A DNA stretch of 64,000 bases. Origin: Robiginitomaculum sp. (GTDB lineage: Bacteria > Pseudomonadota > Alphaproteobacteria > Caulobacterales > Maricaulaceae). The stretch covers positions 64,502-128,501 of the forward strand of contig NVXK01000003.1 of assembly GCA_002733905.1 (NCBI GenBank). Direction: 5' to 3'. Below the pieces are notes generated by a model. That model saw only the letters and a program-made list of their open reading frames with translations. It did not search any database and was not told where the DNA came from. Every line of letters starts with the position of its first letter. Position 1 is the stretch's first letter. The position numbers were made by a program, and so were the translations under genes. Positions 55,588-64,000 of this stretch are shown here, one piece after another.

Positions 55588-55628
55588 GGGTGCTTACTAA
55601 GCACCCTAATTTAGCGCGGGCGCTAAAT
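55588..55628. repeat. Two perfect hairpins directly downstream of groEL
   Basis: GGGTGCTTACTAAGCACCC (55588-55606) and ATTTAGCG-CGGG-CGCTAAAT (55609-55628) are perfectly self-complementary. Neither is followed by a U-tract in the groEL direction, so they look like 3' stabilising stems more than terminators. Confidence 0.6.
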
Positions 55629-55635
55629 CCCTTTC

Positions 55636-57300
<1,665 letters not shown>

Positions 57301-57336
57301 TTAAGGTAAGTTTATAATAAAAAAAGGTATCTCGGC

Positions 57337-57624
57337 TTAACCAAGAATACCTAGAATGTCAGATTCTTTCATGATCAATAGCTCTTGGCCGTCAATCGTG
57401 ATTTCTGTACCGCCCCATTTGCCAAACAAGACTTTATCGCCTTTTTTAACGTCAAGTGGGATCAGTGTGCCAGCTTCGTCGCGAACGCCAGAACCAATAG
57501 CAACAATTTTGCCTTCTGATGGTTTTTCTTGCGCTGTACCGGGAATGATAATTCCGCCAGCAGTTTTAGTTTCTTCCTTAACGCGCTTTACCAGCACGCG
57601 GTCATGTAGAGGACGAAATTTCAT
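57337..57624 (-). CDS. groES: Co-chaperonin GroES
   Basis: A 95-residue lid of the chaperonin: [14 protein letters not shown], the mobile loop [16 protein letters not shown], and [18 protein letters not shown]. First gene of the groES-groEL operon. Confidence 0.98.
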   Translation of the reverse strand: MKFRPLHDRVLVKRVKEETKTAGGIIIPGTAQEKPSEGKIVAIGSGVRDEAGTLIPLDVKKGDKVLFGKWGGTEITIDGQELLIMKESDILGILG

Positions 57625-57680
57625 AAAATGTCTCGTATATGTTTCAGTTTAAAGTCTAGCCGAGGAGAGGTAAAACGCGT

Positions 57681-57707
57681 TTAGCACTCACCTCCTTCGA
57701 CTGCTAA
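57681..57707. promoter_or_regulatory. CIRCE operator (HrcA binding site)
   Basis: TTAGCACTC (57681-57689), nine-base spacer, GACTGCTAA (57699-57707). This matches the CIRCE consensus TTAGCACTC-N9-GAGTGCTAA with one substitution in the second arm. It lies just downstream of the -10 element of the groESL promoter, where bound HrcA would block initiation. Confidence 0.93.
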
Positions 57708-57714
57708 TAAATAG

Positions 57715-57743
57715 CAAATAGGGACGAGGTGAGAGGGAGTCAA
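57715..57743 (-). promoter_or_regulatory. groESL promoter, sigma-70-like
   Basis: On the minus strand a -35 TTGACT (57738-57743) and a -10 TATTTG (57715-57720) are separated by 17 bases, immediately upstream of the CIRCE site. A heat-shock sigma (RpoH) contribution cannot be judged from these elements. Confidence 0.65.
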
Positions 57744-57883
57744 GGATTGGCCCCGACTTTTCTTTATTAGAATTCTGTAACTTCGCTCTGGACTGTATGG
57801 TGACACATCCATTTTCGCGTTTTGTTACGCATATTTATAGAGATTGGCGTTTGTTTAATTGGCTATGTTCCGAGCAGAGTGAT

Positions 57884-59272
57884 CTAGCTCGCAAGTTGCA
57901 CGTTGTCGTTCACATCACCAATGGATTCAACTTCAGTGGCGAGAGGAATGGAGAGGTTGAAGTAGAAAACTGATCCATGATGTTCTTGGCTCGCGACCTT
58001 CATTTCGCCGCCCATACATTCTATGATCTCTCTTGCAATCGAAAGCCCTAAACCTGTGCCTGTGTGTTGTTTCGAGAGATCATTGTCGACTTGCTCAAAT
58101 CGTTCAAAGATTTGACCTAAATGTTCAGGCGCAATGCCAATACCCGTGTCTTTTACGGCAAGATAGAGATCAAAATTACCACGCTCGTCTTCTGTCCCAT
58201 CGACAAAGAGGGTCACTGAACCTTGAGAAGTGAATTTGATAGCATTTCCGAGTAGATTATTAACCACTTGGCGCAGACGTCCTTGATCCGCGACGAACAT
58301 TTTTGGTAAATGTTCGGGGTAACGCACGCTCAAGAATATATCGGCTTGCATTGTGGATGGATAATGTAGCGCAACCAAAGATTCTAGCATGTCGTGTAGA
58401 TTAAAGGTCTCTGGTTTAAGCGTAAATTTGTGAGCGTCCATTTTAGAACTGTCAAGCACGTCATTGATAATAGCAATCAGGGTGAGGCTGCTCGCGTGCA
58501 CAATATTGGCGTAATGGGACTGTTTTTCATCGAGTTTCGTTTCCAGCAATAACCCGCTCATGCCAATAACGCCGTTTAAAGGTGTGCGAAGTTCGTGGCT
58601 CATATTAGAGAGGAACTGCGCTTTTATATGTTCTGCCCTTTGTGCTTGGCGCACTTTTTCTTCGAGTTGGTCGAGTAATGATTGGTAACTATGACTAAAG
58701 AGGCAAATCGCTACCGAGACGATAGCAGATGCAATAGTGGTTTGCATAGCGCGGTTGAAATAGGTGTGTCCATGGAGACTAGCATCGTAAATGAGCGTTG
58801 GTATTGCGTTCATCGAAACTGTGTAAAGAAACCAAATAAAGCCGATAGAACATAGGGTATATATGGTGACAGCAAGTTTGCCGTTGATAAAACCGATAAT
58901 AACAGAGCCAAAAAGTAAAAATGGCAATAGTGACGTGTTAATACCTGTTTGGTCAGGTACAGCCGCGAAAAAAATGCCTGAAAAAATCAACATCGCGTAT
59001 AAAATGGAATGCAGGGTTCCGACTTTTATATACCGTATGATGAAAATGGAAACAACAAGGCTTATAGACATGGCGACAGAGAGCCAGTGTAAATATGTCC
59101 AACCGTGATAAACCATATACATAGTATAAAGGTTTATGAATTGTAAGAAGATCATCAAGCAAGATGCAATGCACACGGCTTGCACGCGCAATTTTTCATT
59201 GGCTTTTGTAAATCTATCTAAGCGTAGCCCCTGACAAAACCCATTGACTACGGCACCCCAATTGCCTTGCAT
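57884..59272 (-). CDS. Membrane-bound sensor histidine kinase, orphan
   Basis: A 462-residue kinase with five or six N-terminal helices (residues ~25-200) and no large periplasmic domain. A coiled-coil linker leads to HisKA with FLSNMSHELRTPLNGVIGM (phospho-accepting His), then an HATPase domain: NLLGNAIKFT (N box), AVKDTGIGIAPE (G1) and GTGLGLSIAREIIECMGG (G2). No receiver domain or response regulator gene is adjacent, so its partner lies elsewhere. ATG at 59272. Confidence 0.92.
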   Translation of the reverse strand: MQGNWGAVVNGFCQGLRLDRFTKANEKLRVQAVCIASCLMIFLQFINLYTMYMVYHGWTYLHWLSVAMSISLVVSIFIIRYIKVGTLHSILYAMLIFSGIFFAAVPDQTGINTSLLPFLLFGSVIIGFINGKLAVTIYTLCSIGFIWFLYTVSMNAIPTLIYDASLHGHTYFNRAMQTTIASAIVSVAICLFSHSYQSLLDQLEEKVRQAQRAEHIKAQFLSNMSHELRTPLNGVIGMSGLLLETKLDEKQSHYANIVHASSLTLIAIINDVLDSSKMDAHKFTLKPETFNLHDMLESLVALHYPSTMQADIFLSVRYPEHLPKMFVADQGRLRQVVNNLLGNAIKFTSQGSVTLFVDGTEDERGNFDLYLAVKDTGIGIAPEHLGQIFERFEQVDNDLSKQHTGTGLGLSIAREIIECMGGEMKVASQEHHGSVFYFNLSIPLATEVESIGDVNDNVQLAS

Positions 59273-59285
59273 ATATCCCCACTAT

Positions 59286-59307
59286 GCTAGGTTTATGCAC
59301 ACCTAGC
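59286..59307. promoter_or_regulatory. Inverted repeat 14 bases upstream of the histidine kinase start
   Basis: GCTAGGT (59286-59292) and ACCTAGC (59301-59307) are perfectly complementary with an eight-base loop. This is a candidate operator or leader hairpin; the rest of the 204-base divergent gap shows no feature I can name. Confidence 0.35.
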
Positions 59308-59476
59308 AGAAAATCAACAATTACAACCTTACGTTTCCCACATAATCGTATATTGCTTATGGTTGAGTGTAATAGCGCAAGAGGTTTAACAAAGTATCAA
59401 TACAAAATATGCGTTTGTGTATAAAATCAAGGCTTCTAATATTGACGTGACCATCTCGAATGACTAACTCCACTTT

Positions 59477-60316
59477 ATGACAAATTTTACTGATATATCT
59501 GGCTTGGGTTCTATTGCGGACGAGTATGACGCGCTTTTGGTGGACATATGGGGGGTTATTCACAATGGGCGTGAAGCTTTTGATGAAGCCGTCGTGGCCC
59601 TTGAGCGTTTTCGCGCCGAACGCGGGCCCGTCGTTCTTATTTCCAATTCGCCGCGTCCAAGCGTTGCCATCCCTGCACAATTTGACGAAGTGGGGGTTCC
59701 GCACACCATTTATGACGCCATTGTCACCTCTGGTGACGCGACCATTGATGAATTGGCACGCCGCGCACCGGGGCCTGCGTATAAACTGGGCCCTGAACGT
59801 GATGATCCATTATATGAAGACCTTGCACTGAATTTTTCTAGCATGGAAGATGCGGCCTTTATCACTTGCACAGGCTTGTTCGATGACGAAACAGAAACCC
59901 CCGACGATTACGAAGAATTACTTGCTCAGGCGCTAAAGTTGAAATTGCCTATGGTGTGTGCAAACCCTGATGTCCGCGCCAAACGCGGCGACAAGCTGAT
60001 TTATTGCGGCGGCGCTTTGGCGCAAGCCTATGAAGATATTGGCGGCGAGGTCATATATGCAGGTAAACCTCACAAAGCCATTTACCGTCTTTCACGAGCA
60101 TGGCTGAAAGAAGTCGCTGGCTATGAAATTGATACATCGCGCATTTTGGCCATTGGCGACAATATCCATACGGATCTTCTGGGCGCGCAAAACGAAAACT
60201 ATGCGTGTTTGTTTGTTGCAGACGGTGTTCATGACGTAAATGCAGAGCAAGTTAACGCATTATTGGCAAAACATGGCATTTTTGTAAAATATATGCTTCC
60301 GTCTCTGCGCTGGTAG
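59477..60316 (+). CDS. HAD-superfamily class IIA hydrolase, TIGR01459 family
   Basis: A 279-residue NagD-like HAD protein. Motif I is YDALLVDIWGVIHNG with the nucleophile Asp; the second Asp of the usual DxD is Trp, as in other TIGR01459 members. Motif II is LISNSPRPS, the cap region follows, and the late motif is ILAIGDNIHTDLLGAQNE. It resembles sugar- or nucleotide-phosphate phosphatases, but the family substrate is unknown. It is commonly found beside ribF in alphaproteobacteria, as here. Confidence 0.88.
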   Translation: MTNFTDISGLGSIADEYDALLVDIWGVIHNGREAFDEAVVALERFRAERGPVVLISNSPRPSVAIPAQFDEVGVPHTIYDAIVTSGDATIDELARRAPGPAYKLGPERDDPLYEDLALNFSSMEDAAFITCTGLFDDETETPDDYEELLAQALKLKLPMVCANPDVRAKRGDKLIYCGGALAQAYEDIGGEVIYAGKPHKAIYRLSRAWLKEVAGYEIDTSRILAIGDNIHTDLLGAQNENYACLFVADGVHDVNAEQVNALLAKHGIFVKYMLPSLRW

Positions 60317-60339
60317 GGTTAGGCTCGAAAACTAGACAA

Positions 60340-60415
60340 GAGGCGCGGAGCACGCAGTGCGACCGGGAATGTATAAAGAGGCGCGGAGCACGCAGTGCGA
60401 CCGGGAATGTATAAA
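60340..60415. repeat. 38-bp tandem duplication, two perfect copies
   Basis: The units 60340-60377 and 60378-60415 (beginning gaggcgcggagcacgcagtg) are identical, and five more bases of the unit follow. Each unit contains the small stem GCAC-GCA-GTGC. They fill the gap between the HAD and MaoC genes. Confidence 0.9.
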
Positions 60416-60432
60416 GAGGCACCCCAAGGGTA

Positions 60433-60473
60433 CTTCCTCGCTTCGCTCAGGTCGCGAGGAAGGCCATAGGCCT
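60433..60473. repeat. REP-like hairpins before the MaoC gene
   Basis: CTTCCTCGC (60433-60441) pairs perfectly with GCGAGGAAG (60454-60462), and AGGCC-ATA-GGCCT follows at 60461-60473. Together with the tandem repeat this looks like an intergenic palindromic element; a MaoC ribosome-binding site (AAGGA) begins just after. Confidence 0.65.
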
Positions 60474-60488
60474 GACAAGGAATGGATT

Positions 60489-60950
60489 ATGACCAACACA
60501 AAAACTCATAAACGCGGATATTATCTGGACGAAATGTCGATTGGCATGTTTGCAGAAAATACAATGGTCGTGTCTGGCGATAAAATTGATACATTTGCGA
60601 AACTCTCTGGTGATTTCAATCCTATCCATGTGGACGAAGAATTTGCCAAAGCGTCAATGTTTGGCAAACGTATCGCCCACGGTGCTTTGTCAGCCTCTTT
60701 AATCTCGGCTATTCTAGGCAATGATTTACCTGGGCCAGGCGCGGTATTTGTAGAGCTAAACATGCGTTTTCGCCGTCCTGCTTTTATTGATGATACGATT
60801 ACGGCACGCGCCGAAGTCGTTGAAATTAACGAGCGCACGGGCCGTGTAAAGATGAAAGTATCGTGTTCCGTAAACGGTAAGCAAATCATTCGGGGTGACG
60901 CTGGCGTGGTTGTGCCAAAACGCCCTGAAGACGACACGTCTAAAGTTTAA
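60489..60950 (+). CDS. MaoC-like (R)-specific enoyl-CoA hydratase
   Basis: A 153-residue hotdog-fold protein. The hydratase motif is LSGDFNPIHVDEEFAKASMFG (split here: catalytic Asp in LSGDFNPIH and the His), then RIAHGALSASLIS and ELNMRFRRPAFIDDTI. It hydrates trans-2-enoyl-CoA. The ATG at 60489 has AAGGA eight bases upstream; longer in-frame starts run through the repeat element and are rejected. Confidence 0.9.
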   Translation: MTNTKTHKRGYYLDEMSIGMFAENTMVVSGDKIDTFAKLSGDFNPIHVDEEFAKASMFGKRIAHGALSASLISAILGNDLPGPGAVFVELNMRFRRPAFIDDTITARAEVVEINERTGRVKMKVSCSVNGKQIIRGDAGVVVPKRPEDDTSKV

Positions 60951-60957
60951 TTCCAAG

Positions 60958-61905
60958 ATGCGCCGCATAGATACATATAAAGGTCTGAACGCATCGGTGC
61001 GCGGCGCAGTAATCGCGCTGGGTAATTTTGATGGGCTTCACCGTGGTCATCAAGTTGTTATCGAGACAGCGGCGGCAATCGCCAAAGGGAAATCCATTCC
61101 CCTAGCGGTGGCGTGTTTTCGCCCGCACCCAAGTCGATTTTTCCGCCCAGACACAGAACCATTTCGATTGATGAGCTCGCGTATGCGCGCCATCCTTCTT
61201 GGTGAAATGGGCGTCAAATTTATCTATGAAATCCCCTTTGATAAAGCTTTGACGCAAATGAACGACGAGGAATTTGTAGAAATTGTTCTTCACCAAGGTC
61301 TTGGTGTTAAACATGTGGTCGTCGGCGAAGACTTTAAATATGGCAAGAACCGTTGTGGTGACTTCACGAGCCTTAAAAAACATTGTGCCGCACGGGGTAT
61401 CGATGTCAGTGCGATTGCGCCCATAAGCCTCCATCAATCTTACGGCAAATATGGCTCCACCGAAATTCGCCAAGCTTTGCGCGACGGGGATGTGTTTTTC
61501 GCCGCTCACATGTTGTCACGCCCTTGGATCGTGGACGGCGAAGTTGTGAAGGGGGAGCAATTAGGGCGCACCCTTGGTTTTCCAACCGCCAATCTTTATT
61601 TACGTGACCGCATACGCCCCAAAGCAGGTATTTACGCCGCTGAATGTCGGCTTGACGGTGGCGCAAATGGCGAAGGATGGCGCCAAGGTGTGGCCTATGT
61701 TGGTTCGCGGCCAACTGTTGATGGCAAAGACCACCGTCTTGAAATGCACATTTTTGATTTTGATGCAGATATTTATGGCCGTATTCTCGATGTAGCTTTC
61801 CGCACATTTATCCGCCCAGATATAAAATATGACAGCCTTGATGAAATGGTCGTGCAAATGCAAAAAGACAAAGACGGCGCGCGTGCCATTTTTGGAAGTT
61901 TGTAG
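60958..61905 (+). CDS. ribF: Bifunctional riboflavin kinase / FAD synthetase RibF
   Basis: A 315-residue enzyme. The nucleotidyltransferase half has VIALGNFDGLHRGHQ, HPSRFF and VGEDFKYGKNRCGD, followed by STEIRQAL; the riboflavin kinase half has LGRTLGFPTANLYLRD, then AAECRLDGG and DVAFRTFIRPDIKYDS. It makes FMN and FAD from riboflavin. The ATG at 60958 is seven bases after the MaoC stop; upstream in-frame codons overlap MaoC. Confidence 0.96.
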   Translation: MRRIDTYKGLNASVRGAVIALGNFDGLHRGHQVVIETAAAIAKGKSIPLAVACFRPHPSRFFRPDTEPFRLMSSRMRAILLGEMGVKFIYEIPFDKALTQMNDEEFVEIVLHQGLGVKHVVVGEDFKYGKNRCGDFTSLKKHCAARGIDVSAIAPISLHQSYGKYGSTEIRQALRDGDVFFAAHMLSRPWIVDGEVVKGEQLGRTLGFPTANLYLRDRIRPKAGIYAAECRLDGGANGEGWRQGVAYVGSRPTVDGKDHRLEMHIFDFDADIYGRILDVAFRTFIRPDIKYDSLDEMVVQMQKDKDGARAIFGSL

Positions 61906-63056
61906 TGAGCAAAAACCAGACGATAGATTGCCAACGCGCACTTTTCGACATTCCTGATAATATTGCCTATTTAAACTGCGCCTATATGTCCCCCTTGATG
62001 GGGAGTGTTGTGGCCGCGATGAACAAAGGCACACAAGGCAAAGTCCACCCTTGGACTTACACCCCACCTGATTTTGTAGCCCCCTCTGAAGAGTTTCGTA
62101 GACTCTCCGCACGTCTTATAAATGCAAGCCCTCATGACATAGCGGTGATACCGTCTGTAAGCTATGGTATTCAAATCGCTGCCAACAATTTACCCCTTTC
62201 AAAAGGCGGAGAAATCCTCGTTCTTGATGAACAATTTCCGTCTAACGTTTACCCGTGGCGAGAAAAGGCTAAACAGATGGGCGGCAGTATCCGTACTGTC
62301 AAACGCCCCACAAATGGTGATTGGACAAGCGCCGTTTTAGACGCAATCAACACGGCCACACAAATCCTAGCACTGCCCGCAAATCATTGGGCCGATGGCG
62401 GCTGTCTCGACTTGGAAACAATCGGCAAAGCCGCGCGCGCAATGGGTGCCGCGCTTGTGCTTGATTTGACTCAATCTCTCGGTGCAATGCCATTTGATGT
62501 ACAGCGTGTGCAACCTGATTACATGGTCAGCGCCTGTTATAAATGGCTCATGGGGCCCTACACGATGGGTATGGTGTATATCGCCCCGAAATGGCAAAAT
62601 GGTACGCCGCTTGAACAAACATGGATGGGCCGCAAAGGGGCAGAAAATTTCGCAAGTTTGGTTGATTATCAAGACGCGTATCAAGAGGGTGCCCGTCGTT
62701 TTGATATGGGCGAAAAATCTAATGCAGGACAAGTCAGTGGCGCGAGTGCGGCCATCTCTCAACTTCTTGATTGGGGCGTTGAAAACATTAGCCACACCCT
62801 CGGCGCGCGCAACGCAAAACTGGCAGATCGCGCGCGTGATCTTGGGCTAGTACTGCCAGAGGATAAATACCGAAGCCCTCATTATCTCGGCCTCGGCTTT
62901 CCCAAAAACATTCCAAACGGACTATTGGATATGTGTACGGCGCAGAACATATTTGTATCCGTGCGTGGGAACTCTGTACGCGTAACGCCGCATCTCTATA
63001 ATACGGACGCGGATATAGAGCGTTTGTTCACTGTTTTAGAAAGCGTGCGTGCGTAA
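61905..63056 (+). CDS. Class V aminotransferase (cysteine-desulfurase-like fold)
   Basis: A 383-residue PLP enzyme. It starts with GTG that shares one base with the ribF stop. YLNCAYMSPLMGSVVAAMNK is the N-terminal substrate region; VLDLTQSLGAMPFD contains the Asp and Gln that contact PLP; SACYKWLMGPYTMG holds the Schiff-base lysine. The pattern YLNCAYMSPL/ ...YKWLMGP is of the kynureninase/isopenicillin-epimerase type rather than IscS, and no C-terminal sulfurtransfer cysteine loop is seen. Substrate unknown. It is inserted between ribF and ileS, which are often adjacent. Confidence 0.87.
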   Translation: MSKNQTIDCQRALFDIPDNIAYLNCAYMSPLMGSVVAAMNKGTQGKVHPWTYTPPDFVAPSEEFRRLSARLINASPHDIAVIPSVSYGIQIAANNLPLSKGGEILVLDEQFPSNVYPWREKAKQMGGSIRTVKRPTNGDWTSAVLDAINTATQILALPANHWADGGCLDLETIGKAARAMGAALVLDLTQSLGAMPFDVQRVQPDYMVSACYKWLMGPYTMGMVYIAPKWQNGTPLEQTWMGRKGAENFASLVDYQDAYQEGARRFDMGEKSNAGQVSGASAAISQLLDWGVENISHTLGARNAKLADRARDLGLVLPEDKYRSPHYLGLGFPKNIPNGLLDMCTAQNIFVSVRGNSVRVTPHLYNTDADIERLFTVLESVRA

Positions 63057-63221
63057 TACGGCCTAGACCTATGCACATGCCTATGTTACCCCCAACGCAT
63101 GAAATTTATGATGCCCATAATGATACGAATATCTTTTCGAATTCAGGGCCCAGTCCTTTAATGATGGGGGCTGGGATATGATGCATACACTCTCCAAAAA
63201 TTTTCAACAAAAGATCAAATC

Positions 63222-64000
63222 ATGACCGATACACCGCGCGATTACCGCGAGACACTTTTCTTACCAAAAACCGATTTCCCTATGCGCGCAGGCTTGCCAA
63301 AGAAAGAGCCTGAATGGCTCGCGCATTGGAATAAAATCGACCTCTATAATACGCTCCGCACACAGAGCAAAGACGCCACACTTTATATTCTCCATGACGG
63401 CCCTCCTTATGCCAATGGCCATATTCATATGGGCACAGCGCTGAATAAAATCCTCAAAGACATGATTACCCGCTCACATCAAATGATGGGCTTTAATGCT
63501 AATTATGTACCGGGTTGGGATTGTCATGGCTTGCCAATCGAGTGGAAAGTCGAAGAAGAATTTCGCGCCAAAGGCCGTACCAAAGATCAAGTCCCTGGTT
63601 CAGAGTTCCGCAAACGTTGTCGTGAATATGCTGGTCAATGGCTCGATATTCAGCGCGAAGAATTTAAACGTCTTGGCGTTATCGGCGATTGGGAAAACCC
63701 ATACAAAACCATGCGTTTTGAATCCGAAGCCATCATCTGTGGCGAGCTGTTAAAAATCGCAAAATCAGGGCAACTTTATCGTGGCTCAAAACCCATCATG
63801 TGGTCACCCGTAGAACGCACAGCCTTGGCCGAAGCCGAGATCGAATACGCTGATCGCCGCGCCACAAATATCCATGTGAAATTCCCTGTGGTCGAAGCAA
63901 GTGACGCGTCATTGATCGGCGCAAGCATCGTCATCTGGACAACGACCCCTTGGACAATTCCGACAAACCGCATGGTGTGTTATTCAGACAAGATCAATTA
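63222..64000 (+). CDS. ileS: Isoleucyl-tRNA synthetase, 3' partial
   Basis: The first 259 residues are in the window and the frame stays open to the edge. It starts [20 protein letters not shown]. The class I catalytic motif is [16 protein letters not shown] (HIGH-type), then [16 protein letters not shown], which matches IleRS rather than LeuRS or ValRS. The editing-domain entrance [14 protein letters not shown] is just reached. The 165 bases upstream contain no leader structure I can name. Confidence 0.97.
   Translation, partial: MTDTPRDYRETLFLPKTDFPMRAGLPKKEPEWLAHWNKIDLYNTLRTQSKDATLYILHDGPPYANGHIHMGTALNKILKDMITRSHQMMGFNANYVPGWDCHGLPIEWKVEEEFRAKGRTKDQVPGSEFRKRCREYAGQWLDIQREEFKRLGVIGDWENPYKTMRFESEAIICGELLKIAKSGQLYRGSKPIMWSPVERTALAEAEIEYADRRATNIHVKFPVVEASDASLIGASIVIWTTTPWTIPTNRMVCYSDKIN

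Noticed and set aside
60340..60415. Possible CRISPR or attachment site
   Set aside because: Only two abutting copies with no spacer and no integrase gene.
60357..60488. MaoC start further upstream
   Set aside because: It would translate the tandem repeat; the ATG at 60489 has a clear AAGGA and matches family length.
61600..62112. 170-residue ORF antisense across ribF and the aminotransferase
   Set aside because: Spans two well-supported genes on the other strand and has no recognisable motif.

Overview
The window is a gene-dense chromosomal segment of an alphaproteobacterium. Markers that point there are the MJ0042 zinc-ribbon/FtsE/FtsX neighbourhood, DUF2125, a TIGR02302-type (DUF4175) protein near argH, chorismate mutase next to cyclohexadienyl dehydrogenase, the TIGR01459 HAD protein beside ribF and ileS, a UrcA-family protein and a CIRCE-controlled groESL. 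The mid-range base composition and the paired beta-helix/diheme genes suggest a marine Hyphomonadales- or Kordiimonadales-like organism, but the sequence alone does not settle this. No rRNA, tRNA, insertion sequence, prophage or CRISPR array was seen.

Layout. 0-13 kb: end of ptsN, ppk1-ppx (polyphosphate turnover), a secreted beta-propeller, an HNH nuclease with a cyclophilin lipoprotein, coq7-dsbB, rodZ-like/ispG, then an unusual pair: a GrpE-like membrane protein followed by an Hsp70-like protein with its own C-terminal membrane hairpin. 13-33 kb: sugar-nucleotide and surface-polysaccharide genes (epimerase, galU, glmS, glmM, a phosphohexomutase, kpsF, three GT2 glycosyltransferases, an O-antigen-ligase-like protein, an ArnT-like GT39), interrupted by a GST, a NifU-like protein, yidD and thrS, and ending in a YiiX-like peptidase. 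32-38 kb: a beta-helix lipoprotein and diheme cytochrome pair of unknown function, a small membrane protein, a c-di-GMP-type EAL protein, gloB. 38-50 kb: chorismate mutase-tyrC, DUF2125, YdcF-like, ftsE-ftsX, zinc-ribbon protein, DUF4175 protein, argH, a TlpA-like thioredoxin, an orphan ExbD. 50-59 kb: DEAD-box helicase, LysR regulator, UrcA protein, a structured non-coding region, an A+T-rich dCTP-deaminase-type anti-phage gene with a divergent 67-residue ORF, groESL and an orphan histidine kinase. 59-64 kb: HAD hydrolase, MaoC hydratase, ribF, a class V aminotransferase and the start of ileS.

Three things stand out. (1) The deaminase cassette is bracketed by two identical 32-base terminator hairpins, which looks like a small defence insertion between urcA and groEL. 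(2) The Hsp70-like/GrpE-like pair looks like a membrane-attached chaperone system. (3) Short tandem duplications (10-38 bp) recur at gene ends throughout; two of them duplicate the same start sequence at gene junctions and so separate genes that would otherwise overlap.
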